Source: Streptomyces agglomeratus (GTDB lineage Bacteria; Actinomycetota; Actinomycetes; Streptomycetales; Streptomycetaceae). Taken from it: a DNA stretch of 64,000 nt. Of the stretch, positions 27,822 through 36,254 are shown in pieces (the first letter of the stretch is position 1; every line of letters starts with the position of its first letter). The stretch lies in the NCBI RefSeq assembly GCF_001746415.1, contig NZ_MEHJ01000001.1, forward strand, positions 7,384,501 to 7,448,500, given 5' to 3'. Below the pieces are notes generated by a model. It made no database searches, was not told the DNA's origin, and worked only from the letters and a program-made list of their open reading frames with translations. A program made the translations under genes and the position numbers.

Positions 27822-28184
27822 TCAGAGCGGTCGGCAGAGCTTGCCGGTGTACCAGGCGTTCCTGTACTTGAAGGCCCACCCGAGGGTGTTCACGCCGGGT
27901 TCGGCGCAGGTGTTGAAGTCGGGACCGTGAACGACGTCCACCCGGATCTGGATCCGTGAGCCGTCCGTGGTGCAGTGGTTGTACCAGGCGCGCCGGTCGG
28001 ACTCGGAGTAACCGCAGGGCTTGTCGGCAAGTTGTACGCCGCCGGTCCTGGCCGATGCGGTGGCGACTCCGACGGTGGTCGTCAGCGTCAGCACGACCGC
28101 TCCGGCGAGCGCGGACCATCGGGTCCTTCGCCGCGCCGTGGTGGACAACCGAGTGGTGGACAACCGCGTGGTGGCCTTCCGCAT
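27822..28184 (-). CDS. secreted DUF6355-type small protein
   Basis: 120 residues with a basic N-terminus and signal peptide (about 20-46, VATASA). The mature domain has four cysteines (CGYSESD, NHCTTDG, NTCAEPG and GKLCRPL), which could pair. It matches the DUF6355 pattern (CGYxE...YNHCTxDGSRIQI) that databases label natural-product biosynthesis protein, although the activity is unclear. Exported, disulfide-stabilised protein inferred. Confidence 0.8.
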   Translation of the reverse strand: MRKATTRLSTTRLSTTARRRTRWSALAGAVVLTLTTTVGVATASARTGGVQLADKPCGYSESDRRAWYNHCTTDGSRIQIRVDVVHGPDFNTCAEPGVNTLGWAFKYRNAWYTGKLCRPL

Positions 28185-28359
28185 GTTCCGTCTCCCCGTT
28201 GCTTCGAGGCTGCCGTAGACCTGTACCGCCTACGCCGTGGCAGCTCATTCTTCCGGCTTTCAGGGCAAGTTGTCATGGATATCGACAATCACGACATCGG
28301 CGCCCGAACGAGGGGGCTGTGATGCGGTGGAAGAGGCGATCGCGGTACGGCACCCCGTG

Positions 28360-30501
28360 TCAGGGCGTCTCCGAGTCGGCGCAGGCGCGGATGAGGAGCA
28401 GGGCGATGTCGTCGTGGCGCGGTGCGGACTTCGTGGCGTGGGCGATGAGAGTGTCGGCCAGCGCGTCCATGGTCTGGTCCCGCGCCAGTGCGAGCTGCCG
28501 GGCGAGGTGGGCGATGGAGTCGTCGATGTCCGTGCCGGGGGTTTCGACGAGTCCGTCGGTGTACAGGGCGAGCACTGTTCCGGGCGGCAGCGGTATCTCG
28601 GCCGTCGGGTAGTCGGCGTCGGGTTCGATGCCGAGCAGGAGCCCGGGGGGCAGACGAAGGACCTCGGTCCGTCCGTCGGGGTGGCGCAGGAGCGGCGGTG
28701 GATGACCGGCGGTGGCCAGGCGGGCCCGGTGGCGCGCCAGGTCGAGGTGGACGTAGAGGCAGCTGGTGAACAGGCCCGGGTCGAGGTCGGTGAGGAGGCG
28801 GTTGGTGCGGGCGAGTACCTCGCCGGGGAACGCTCCGGCTGTTCCATGGGCGTGGACGGCGGTACGGACCTGCCCCATGAGCGCGGCGGCCGTGACGTTG
28901 TGCCCCTGGACGTCGCCGATCGCCGCGGCGGCGGTGCTCTCGTCGCAGCGGATCAGGTCGTAGAAGTCTCCGCCGACGTCCATGCCGTGGCCGGCGGGGA
29001 GGTAGCGGGCGGCCACCTCCAGCCCGCTGACACGGGGCAGCGTCTGGGGCAGCAGGCCGGCTTGCAGGGTGTGCGCGAGCTGGTGCTTGGTGTCGTAGAG
29101 GCGAGCACGGTCCAGAGCCTGGGCGAGCAGTCCGGCCAGTGAGCTCAGAATCGCGCGTTCCGCCGGGGGGAAGGGACGGGTCCGGTCGTACGCGAGGACG
29201 AGCGAGCCGACGCCACGGCCCGAGGCGATCAGGGGCAGGAACGCCCAGGCGGCCTTGTCGTCCTGGTGGACCGCCGGAGGGTACGCGCGCTTGAGGTCCG
29301 CGAAGGTCGAGTAGAAGCTGGGTACGCCGGTGTTCAGGACGCGTACGGCCGGCGTATCGGTGGTCAGCGGCTCGGCGTCGAAGCGCCGCATCAGCTCCGC
29401 GGGGTAACCGCGGTAGCCGATGATCCGCAGCCGGCCGTCTTCCGGCGTCATCAGGGCCAGCGCCTGGGCACCGAACGCGGGCACGATCTGGTCGGCGACC
29501 AGGTCGACCACGTCCTGTACGCCGACGGCTTCGGTGAGCGTGGCGGCCAGGTGGGTCAGGTGGTAGAGCGCCGTCGCCCCGACCGGCTCGGCGGAGCGTG
29601 CGGGCTGCTCCCACGGTGCCGTGGTCGGGGCGTGCCCGGAGGGGATGGGCGTGATGTGGACGCTGATGCCGGAGGCGTCGGGATAGAGCTCGAAGAAGAG
29701 CCAGTCGTCCGGTGGGCGCAATGCCGTGAAGGACGTGGGCCTGCGGCTGACGACCGCCTCCCGGTAGCGGTCTTCGAAGACCGGGTCCTGGAGCCAGAGC
29801 AGCACCTCCCAAGGCCGGGCGCCCGTCAGCGTGACGGCCCCGGCGCCGACCAGATCGGCCGCGGTGGCGGTGATGAACGTGATCCGGCCGTCCAGATCGA
29901 GCGCGCAGCAGCCCAGGGGAAGCCGCTCGGCGAAGTCGACCGCGGCGAGAGCCTCGGCCCGCTCGGGGCTGCGGGAGCGCGGAGGCGCCAGCACCCGCGG
30001 CTCCGGTGCGGGCAGCACCGGGTGCCCGCTGTCGGCCCCCTGGCGCAGGAGGAGGCCCGTACGGCGGCAGAAGGCGGCGATGGCCTCCCGCTCCAGCGAG
30101 CTCAGCTGCGGCGAGTGCCGAATGGGCCACAGCAGTACGACGCCGCCCCACACGGTGGTGCCGCTGGTGATCGGGGTGGCGGCCAGCATGAAGTCGTAGG
30201 GCAGTACGAGCCCGAGCTGAGGGTAGCGGCGCGCCACCTCTTCCTGGCTGCCCAGCCACACCTGGTGCCGTTCACGGACCGCCTCCGCCACCGGGATCGG
30301 GGCCTCCACCGCGATCCGCGCCCACGGGGCGGCGATCCGCCGGGAAACCCCGGACACCACGGCGAGCTGGAGCACCCGTTCTCCCGGCGGCAAGAGGTAC
30401 ACCAGGGCGACCGAAGCCCCGGCGTCCCGCACGAGAGCGGCCACGCTGCTGTCGAGCTGGTCCGGGCCGGTGCCCTGGCCGGGCCCACCAGGCTGCTGCA
30501 T
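28360..30501 (-). CDS. GAF/PAS/SpoIIE-type PP2C phosphatase
   Basis: 713 residues from the ATG at 30501. Domain order: GAF-like (about 10-150), PAS (about 185-300, CCALDLDGRITFITATA), GAF (about 320-470), then SpoIIE phosphatase (490-713) with GGDFYDLI, GDVQGHN, LYTDGLVET and HDDIALLLI. It is a cytoplasmic sensor phosphatase of partner-switching cascades, acting on phosphorylated anti-anti-sigma proteins. An anti-sigma ATPase gene follows upstream at 30740 on the same strand, suggesting a functional link. Confidence 0.92.
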   Translation of the reverse strand: MQQPGGPGQGTGPDQLDSSVAALVRDAGASVALVYLLPPGERVLQLAVVSGVSRRIAAPWARIAVEAPIPVAEAVRERHQVWLGSQEEVARRYPQLGLVLPYDFMLAATPITSGTTVWGGVVLLWPIRHSPQLSSLEREAIAAFCRRTGLLLRQGADSGHPVLPAPEPRVLAPPRSRSPERAEALAAVDFAERLPLGCCALDLDGRITFITATAADLVGAGAVTLTGARPWEVLLWLQDPVFEDRYREAVVSRRPTSFTALRPPDDWLFFELYPDASGISVHITPIPSGHAPTTAPWEQPARSAEPVGATALYHLTHLAATLTEAVGVQDVVDLVADQIVPAFGAQALALMTPEDGRLRIIGYRGYPAELMRRFDAEPLTTDTPAVRVLNTGVPSFYSTFADLKRAYPPAVHQDDKAAWAFLPLIASGRGVGSLVLAYDRTRPFPPAERAILSSLAGLLAQALDRARLYDTKHQLAHTLQAGLLPQTLPRVSGLEVAARYLPAGHGMDVGGDFYDLIRCDESTAAAAIGDVQGHNVTAAALMGQVRTAVHAHGTAGAFPGEVLARTNRLLTDLDPGLFTSCLYVHLDLARHRARLATAGHPPPLLRHPDGRTEVLRLPPGLLLGIEPDADYPTAEIPLPPGTVLALYTDGLVETPGTDIDDSIAHLARQLALARDQTMDALADTLIAHATKSAPRHDDIALLLIRACADSETP

Positions 30502-30739
30502 GCCCTCACCCGCCTGCTGCGGCGGAGGGGGAGGCGCGCTGCACTGGCGATACGGAGACCTCCGCCTGCGGCAGCGGATTACCGTACCGGCCACATCGAG
30601 CGTCACCCATATACGGACAATACCCCCGCCGGGTTGGCGCGGCACCACCGTCGCCAGGGCGCTCGCGGCGCTTTCCCCTCGGCGTTTGTACCCCTCGGTC
30701 GGGCGTCGGGGTGAGGCCGGGTGCGGGTCGGGTCGCCGG

Positions 30740-31279
30740 TCAGGTGGCCGGGAGGTGCATGGCCGCCCAGACGGTCTTGCCCTGCGGCGCTGTCGTCTCC
30801 CAGGACCAGCTGTCGCTCAACGAGCCGATCAGGAGCAGCCCTCTGCCGCCGACGTCCGAGGCGTCGGCGAGGGGCTGACGAGGGGGAGCCGGACTGGGAT
30901 CCGAGACCGCGCACATCAGTCGCGAGGGGTACCGGAAGAGGCCCAGCCACAGGGGATACGGGCCGACGTGGGGCCGCAGCGGCTCCACGGCGTGCCGGAC
31001 GGCATTGGTGACGAGTTCGCTGACGACGAGTTTCGTGTCCGCGACCAGGTCCGGCAGGGCCCACTGGTCGAGGGTGCGGCCCACGAAGCGGCGCGCCTGG
31101 CCGGCGTTGTCGGGGCGGCCGTCGAGACCGCAGGCGGCGAAGCCGTCGGGCAGCACCATGGCGTCGGGGTCGCAGCCGGCCGGCGGGGGAGGTGGTGAGG
31201 CGTGGCGGGCGGTCGGCAGTCGACCCGGGCCCATCGGCCCGACGTGCGGGTTTGCCAAGTGCGCCATGTGATTCACCAC
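30740..31279 (-). CDS. HATPase_c_2 anti-sigma-type ATP-binding protein
   Basis: 179 residues. N-box LVVSELVTNAVRHAV and G-box GGRGLLLIGSLSD belong to the RsbW/HATPase_c_2 family. These bind ATP and often sequester sigma factors or phosphorylate STAS antagonists. Here it is divergent from a DUF397 gene and XRE regulator, the usual trio in Streptomyces, where the ATPase is often a regulator of development rather than a sigma binder. Shares the control region at 31361-31386. Confidence 0.88.
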   Translation of the reverse strand: MVNHMAHLANPHVGPMGPGRLPTARHASPPPPPAGCDPDAMVLPDGFAACGLDGRPDNAGQARRFVGRTLDQWALPDLVADTKLVVSELVTNAVRHAVEPLRPHVGPYPLWLGLFRYPSRLMCAVSDPSPAPPRQPLADASDVGGRGLLLIGSLSDSWSWETTAPQGKTVWAAMHLPAT

Positions 31280-31360
31280 GGATCACGTCCCTTTGCAGGC
31301 TTCGGGGGCTCGATGCTGCGTCGGCCGCTGGGGCACGAGTATCGTCGACCCCGCCCACGG

Positions 31361-31386
31361 AGTGCAATTGCATCCGCGATTGCACT
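31361..31386. promoter_or_regulatory. inverted repeat in the ATPase-DUF397 divergent region
   Basis: AGTGCAAT-N10-ATTGCACT, a perfect 8-bp inverted repeat at one-turn-and-a-half spacing. It lies between divergent genes, 49 bp before the DUF397 start. Probable operator for the neighbouring XRE protein. Confidence 0.65.
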
Positions 31387-31434
31387 GTCCGAATCCATGG
31401 GCTTGAATTACTGATCCAAGAGGGGGCGGTGGGC

Positions 31435-31668
31435 ATGGAGTTGTGCAACGGCATCGGTGCGAGCGCACTGGCGTCCGCAACGTGGATCAAGAGCGGTCGC
31501 AGCAACGCCACAGGAAACTGCGTTGAGCTGGCGGCACTGCCCGACGGCCAGGTGGCCGTCCGTAACAGCCGCGACCCCCAGGGGCCCGCCCTGATCTATA
31601 CGCGCGACGAGATCGCGGCGTTCGTGGCCGGAGCCAAGGACGGCGACTTCGACTTCCTTATCGGCTGA
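31435..31668 (+). CDS. DUF397 domain protein
   Basis: 77 residues (SATWIKSGRSNATGNCVELA, then VRNSRDPQGPALIYTRDEIAAF), the full DUF397 fold. AAGAGGGGG lies eight bases upstream of the ATG. DUF397 proteins act with an adjacent XRE regulator in Streptomyces developmental control and antibiotic regulation, possibly as antagonists of the regulator. The XRE gene follows 88 bp downstream. Confidence 0.92.
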   Translation: MELCNGIGASALASATWIKSGRSNATGNCVELAALPDGQVAVRNSRDPQGPALIYTRDEIAAFVAGAKDGDFDFLIG

Positions 31669-31756
31669 AAGGCGTCGCCTGGCCGCAAGTGCCTCTGGCT
31701 TGTGTGCGGGACGGGTCGATATGGTCGGGGCTCTTCATCGTCCGCAGGAGCGCGAG

Positions 31757-32659
31757 ATGGCCGCAGCCGAACCAAGCCCGTCCCTCTTCGTCCGCCCGCT
31801 GGGGGCGGTTGAGCGCAACCCGACCGCTCTGAAGGTCATCCTGGGCGGAAAGTTCCGCGAACTGCGGGTGGCCGCGGGCCTCGACCCCGCACACGTCGAC
31901 TCCAAGCTCGGCTTCTCGCGCTCGAAGACCAGTCGCATCGAGCTGGGACGCCACGGCTGCAAGCCCGCCGACGCCGCCGCGCTGCTCGACCTGTACGGCG
32001 TGGACGACGACGTACAGGTGGCGGAGTTCCTGCGTCTGCTGGAGCAGTCCCGCCGACCGGACTGGTGGCGGTCGTACAGCGACGTCCTGTCGGACTTCTT
32101 CGCCCCGCTGGTCGCGCTGGAAGGCGCGGCGTCGACGATCAGGACCTACGAACCCTTCTATGTGCCGGGCCTGTTGCAGACCCCCGCCTACATCGGGGCG
32201 GTGGTGCGGTCCGGCCCCGGCCCCCTGCTCGCGCACGACATCCAGCGCCGGGTGGAACTGCGGCAGGAAAGGCAGCGGCAGCTCGAACAGGGCGACGGAC
32301 CGCGGCTGTGGGCGGTGATCGACGAGTCGGTGCTGATGCGTACGGTCGGCGGGCCGCAGGTGATGCGGGCCCAGCTGGAGCACCTGGTCGCCATGATGGG
32401 GCGCGCCCGCGTGACCCTCCAGATCGCCCCGCTCGACCTGACGGCATCGGTCGGCGTCGGAACGGGCCTCACCTATCTGCGGTTCGCGCCGGGTGATCTG
32501 AAGGACGCGGTGTACATCGAGCACCTCACGGACAGTACGTTCACGCAGAAGCCGCGGATCGTCGAGCAGTACCGCGACATGCTCGACCGCCTCGGCGCGT
32601 GCGCGCTGACTCCCAGGGAGTCGCTGGAGGCCATCCAGAAGCGGCTCGCCGGCATGTGA
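31757..32659 (+). CDS. XRE-family regulator with DUF5753 domain
   Basis: 300 residues from the ATG at 31757. Helix-turn-helix at about 30-85 (GKFRELRVAAGLDPAHV, KTSRIELGR). The DUF5753 ligand domain spans 110-285 (YEPFYVPGLLQTPAYIGAVV, VIDESVLMR, LQIAPLDLTAS). It is the DNA-binding partner of the upstream DUF397 protein. The 31361-31386 inverted repeat is a candidate site. Not a phage repressor by context. Confidence 0.92.
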   Translation: MAAAEPSPSLFVRPLGAVERNPTALKVILGGKFRELRVAAGLDPAHVDSKLGFSRSKTSRIELGRHGCKPADAAALLDLYGVDDDVQVAEFLRLLEQSRRPDWWRSYSDVLSDFFAPLVALEGAASTIRTYEPFYVPGLLQTPAYIGAVVRSGPGPLLAHDIQRRVELRQERQRQLEQGDGPRLWAVIDESVLMRTVGGPQVMRAQLEHLVAMMGRARVTLQIAPLDLTASVGVGTGLTYLRFAPGDLKDAVYIEHLTDSTFTQKPRIVEQYRDMLDRLGACALTPRESLEAIQKRLAGM

Positions 32660-32746
32660 CGTCCGACGGCCGGGGTCGGCCGTCGGACGATGGACTCCGG
32701 GGAGGCCGCCATCCGCCCCGTCGTCGGGCAGCAACGCCCGGTGAGC

Positions 32747-33559
32747 CTAGGGGAGTCGGCCGATGCCACCCCATTCAAGCCACTCGTCGGACGGCTGTAC
32801 GGGCGCCAGCTCGTTGTCCGGGCGCCAGGTGGAGACCTCCCCCAGGCCGGGTTCCAGGATCTCCAGGCCGGCGAAGTACTCGGCGACCTCGTGCTCCTCG
32901 CGCACCCTGCCCCACTGGCCGCCGGTCGCCTCCGCCATGAAGTCGGTGACGAAGGTACGGATCTGCGGCCGGTCGCTCACGAGCTGGCAGATGACCAGGA
33001 AGCTGCCCGGCGCCAGCCGCGCCGCCACGCGCCGGATGAGCCCCGCCGGGTCGTCCGCGTCGGGGATGCAGTGAAGTACCGATACGAAGAGGGCCGCGAC
33101 GGGTCGGCTGAAATCAATCAGCCGGGTCGTCTCCGGATGGCTGAAGATTCCGTCCGTGTCCCGCATGTCGGCCTGAATGACGGCTGTGCGGTCGTTCTCC
33201 TCCAACAGCGCCCGGCCGTGCGCCAGTACGATCGGATCGTTGTCGACATAGACCACGCGCGAGTCGGGATCGACGGCCTGGGCGACCTGGTGGACGTTGT
33301 CCTGTGTGGGCAGGCCGGAACCGTGGTCGACGAACTGCCGGATGCCGTACTCGGCCGCCAGCAGGCGCACCGCGCGGCGCAGGAAGCGCCGGTTGTTGAC
33401 GGCCAGCACCTTGGTGCTGGGCACCTGCTCGAGCAATTGCTCGCATGCTTCGCGGTCCGACTGGTAGTTGTCCTCACCCCCCAGGAAGTAGTCGTACATG
33501 CGTGCCACGCTCGGCACCTTCGTGTCGATGGCGTCTGGCCGCCACGACTCCTGTCGCAT
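32747..33559 (-). CDS. SAM-dependent methyltransferase (PF04672 / DUF574)
   Basis: 270 residues. Starts with the family signature VPSVARMYDYFLGGEDNY and has the SAM-binding VDHGSGLPTQDNVH loop. VVYVDNDPIV and ILEPGLGEV follow. This actinobacterial family is abundant in Streptomyces and often near XRE/DUF397 genes. Substrates are unknown. Convergent with the XRE gene. Confidence 0.9.
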   Translation of the reverse strand: MRQESWRPDAIDTKVPSVARMYDYFLGGEDNYQSDREACEQLLEQVPSTKVLAVNNRRFLRRAVRLLAAEYGIRQFVDHGSGLPTQDNVHQVAQAVDPDSRVVYVDNDPIVLAHGRALLEENDRTAVIQADMRDTDGIFSHPETTRLIDFSRPVAALFVSVLHCIPDADDPAGLIRRVAARLAPGSFLVICQLVSDRPQIRTFVTDFMAEATGGQWGRVREEHEVAEYFAGLEILEPGLGEVSTWRPDNELAPVQPSDEWLEWGGIGRLP

Positions 33560-33863
33560 CCAGGCCTCACCCGTACCAAGAGGAAATCGGCTTCGTAGGC
33601 GGACATGCTAGGACCGCGCGGGCGCCGGGAAAGCCGATGTCCACAGTGACCGAAATGCTGGGCAGATTTTCAGCCGATCTGGCGCGGTAGCGCCGGTGTG
33701 GGTCCCTGTGCGCGACCGGCTCCGCGAGTTCGTCGGCCCGGGCGAAAAAACTTTCCGTGGTGGGCAACCTTTCGGTTCGCTGCGGCCACTTGGAGGCGGA
33801 GGCACCGTTTCTGCGGGCTTCCTACGCATCACGTGCACCATTGCCCCACGTAAGGACTCATCC
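33560..33863. other. intergenic region
   Basis: About 300 bp between the divergent methyltransferase and pectate lyase genes. No gene supported. The patch GGCGAAAAAACTTTCC near 33741 is AT-rich and may lie in the lyase promoter. Confidence 0.4.
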
Positions 33864-35228
33864 GTGACATCCCCCACTCACCGCCGGTCGACCCGTCTGC
33901 GGCGTACCGTCCTGCTCTCGGCCGCCGCCGTGACCGCCGCAGGTCTCGGCGCCGTCCCGTTCGTCATGAACGCGAGCGCGGCCGCCGACCTCGCCCACCA
34001 GGTCCTCCCGGCCAAGGACGGCTGGGCGGCCGAAGGCTCCGGTACCACCGGCGGCTCGAAGGCCGACTCCGCGCATGTCCACACCGTCAGCGACCGGGCC
34101 GGGCTGATGAAGGCACTTGGTACGGGCACCGACTCGACGCCGAAGATCATTCGGATCTCGGGCACGATCGACGCCAATACGAACGACGCCGGGAAGAAGT
34201 TGACCTGTGCGGACTACGCCGCCGGCACGGGTTACTCGCTGAGCGCCTACCTCAAGGCGTACGACCCCGCGTCCTGGGGCAAGAGGATGCCGTCCGGCAC
34301 GCAGGAGCGGGCCCGCGACGCCGCAAAGGCCAAGCAGCAGAAGAACATCCAGTTCCGGGTACCGTCGAACACCACCCTCGTGGGTGTGCCGGGCACCAAG
34401 GCCGGGATCGTGGGCGGCACTCTGCTGGTCCAGGACGTGAACAACGTCATCATCCGTAACCTCACTCTGAGCGCCACCGAGGACTGCTTCCCGCAGTGGG
34501 ACCCCACGGACGGTTCCACCGGGAACTGGAACTCCGCGTACGACTCCGTGGGCCTGCGCGGCGCGACCCATGTGTGGGCCGACCACAACACCTTCAGCGA
34601 CGCCCCGGGATTCGACAGGGGCAACAAGACGTACTTCGGCCGCCCCTACCAGGTCCACGACGGGGCGCTCGACATCACCAAGGGCTCGGATCTGGTGACC
34701 GTCGAGCGCAACCAGTTCACCAACCACGACAAGACGATGCTGATCGGCGGCAGTGACACCGACAGCGTCGGCAAGCTGCGGGTATCGATCCACCACAACG
34801 TGTGGAAAGGCATAACGCAGCGCGTGCCGCTCGCCCGGATCGGCCAGATCCACGTCTACAACAACTACTTCGACACGACGCCGCTCAACGGCTACGAGCC
34901 CAAGTACACCATCGACTCCCGCGCGAAGGCCCAGGTCGTGGCCGAGCACAACCACTGGAAGCTCTCGGCCGGCCACAAGGTCGCGAAGCTGCTGAGCGGC
35001 GACGGAACGGGCTCGGTCGCGGGTGGCGGGAACTACGTCAACGGCGCGGTGACCGATCTGGTGGCCGCGTACAACACGGCGAACTCGTCGAAGAAGATGA
35101 AGACGACCGTCAACTGGAAGCCCGTCAACACCGCTGGGCTCACCGCCTCGGCGGCCGGTCTGCCGACGGAACTGGCCAACAGCACCGGTGCGGGAGTGCT
35201 CACGGCCTCCGGGACCACGGCCAAGTAG
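33864..35228 (+). CDS. pel: secreted pectate lyase, PL1 family
   Basis: 454 residues from the GTG at 33864 with AAGGAC upstream. A long signal peptide with twin arginines (RRSTRLRR, hydrophobic core to about residue 40, ASA) suggests Tat or Sec export. The parallel beta-helix contains WADHNTFSD and the catalytic-site segment QRVPLARIGQIHVYNNYF typical of PL1. It cleaves polygalacturonate by beta-elimination with Ca2+. Secreted plant-cell-wall degradation is consistent with a soil saprophyte. Confidence 0.93.
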   Translation: MTSPTHRRSTRLRRTVLLSAAAVTAAGLGAVPFVMNASAAADLAHQVLPAKDGWAAEGSGTTGGSKADSAHVHTVSDRAGLMKALGTGTDSTPKIIRISGTIDANTNDAGKKLTCADYAAGTGYSLSAYLKAYDPASWGKRMPSGTQERARDAAKAKQQKNIQFRVPSNTTLVGVPGTKAGIVGGTLLVQDVNNVIIRNLTLSATEDCFPQWDPTDGSTGNWNSAYDSVGLRGATHVWADHNTFSDAPGFDRGNKTYFGRPYQVHDGALDITKGSDLVTVERNQFTNHDKTMLIGGSDTDSVGKLRVSIHHNVWKGITQRVPLARIGQIHVYNNYFDTTPLNGYEPKYTIDSRAKAQVVAEHNHWKLSAGHKVAKLLSGDGTGSVAGGGNYVNGAVTDLVAAYNTANSSKKMKTTVNWKPVNTAGLTASAAGLPTELANSTGAGVLTASGTTAK

Positions 35229-35303
35229 CCGCAGGCCGCGAAGGCCGGGACGCGTGTGAGCACGCGCACGAGCCCCGGCACGCGGGCGCCGTTGTGGTCC
35301 GCT

Positions 35304-35356
35304 GTCCGGCCCGTACGCCCTTCAGCCCTCGCGGGGGAGTGGCGTACGGGCCGGAC
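35304..35356. terminator. bidirectional terminator after pectate lyase
   Basis: A perfect 16-bp stem (35304-35319 with 35341-35356, GTCCGGCCCGTACGCC left) has a 21-base loop. It lies between convergent genes. Confidence 0.85.
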
Positions 35357-35404
35357 CGCCCCCTGATGCCCTGTGCCTGCCCGGCGACGGCGGATGTCGT
35401 GCCT

Positions 35405-36049
35405 TCAGTCGGCAGGGCGGAGCAAGGCCAGCAGCAGGCGGACGAGTTCCTCGACGACCTCGTCGAGAGTGGCGTCCACCCAGCCGGCGGCCCAGTCGTG
35501 CAGAAGGCCGTTGACGCTGCCGATGAAGGCGGCCGCAGCGATGCGGTAATCCCGGTCGGCGGCCTCACCTCTCAGGGCGGCGGCCGCCGCTTCGGCGCAC
35601 ATGAGATCGATCCATCGCGCACGACGGGCCAGCCGCTGCTCGTCCATGCGAGGACTGACACCGACGATCTCGGTGAAGGTCATGCGAATCCGGCGCGGGT
35701 CCACGGCGATGCTCGCCGCGTAGGCACGGAACACGAAGCCGTAGCGATCGGCGAGCGGCCGGCCCTCTGTCCGGCCGAGGGCCTCCAGCACGGCCGCCTC
35801 GGCCCAGTCGTTGACCTGTAGGTGCAGGGCGGCAAGCACGTCTTCGAGGGTGCGGAACTCCTCGTAGAACTGCCGGGTCGACAGCCCGGCCGCTTCGCAG
35901 AGGGCAGCGACGGTCGTCGCCCGGTAGCCCGGCGCGGCCCCGAAGAGCTGTAGCGCCGCATCGAGAAACCTCTGCCGGCGCTCGGCGTGCCGCTCGGTCG
36001 CCGACTTGCCCGCGTACCGACCGGTTGACTGCCTGCGCCGCTCCTTCAC
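35405..36049 (-). CDS. TetR-family transcriptional regulator
   Basis: 214 residues. The HTH is at about 20-68 (RFLDAALQLFGAAPGYRATT, GLSTRQFYEEFRTLEDVL). The C-terminal helical ligand domain has no family-specific motif I recognise. It is divergent from the secreted beta-propeller gene with 205 bp between, so that gene and itself are the likely targets. Confidence 0.9.
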   Translation of the reverse strand: MKERRRQSTGRYAGKSATERHAERRQRFLDAALQLFGAAPGYRATTVAALCEAAGLSTRQFYEEFRTLEDVLAALHLQVNDWAEAAVLEALGRTEGRPLADRYGFVFRAYAASIAVDPRRIRMTFTEIVGVSPRMDEQRLARRARWIDLMCAEAAAAALRGEAADRDYRIAAAAFIGSVNGLLHDWAAGWVDATLDEVVEELVRLLLALLRPAD

Positions 36050-36136
36050 CGGTCCCCCTCACTCGTGCCCCGGTCATCTTCTCCTGTCCGAGGGGTTGAG
36101 GAACCGAGGGCCTGTCGTTACTTTCGAGTAGTCAAA

Positions 36137-36156
36137 GTGAAGTGAGTCATTTTCAC
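36137..36156. promoter_or_regulatory. possible TetR operator
   Basis: GTGAA-N10-TTCAC in an AT-rich stretch midway between the divergent TetR and beta-propeller genes. A short arm length keeps confidence low. Confidence 0.35.
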
Positions 36157-36254
36157 ATTGCGCGGTCAGGGCGCCTCGTACGGACGACACCTCGAAGCGG
36201 CACCGGGCGCCGACTTCCTGCTCCACTCGCAGAGTCGCCACACGGAGGAATGCC

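Noticed and set aside
28289..30259. A 656-codon minus-strand frame
   Set aside because: Alternative frame of the intact GAF/PAS phosphatase gene; Arg/Pro-rich with no domain.
31658..32734. A 358-codon minus-strand frame
   Set aside because: Antisense to the XRE/DUF5753 gene.
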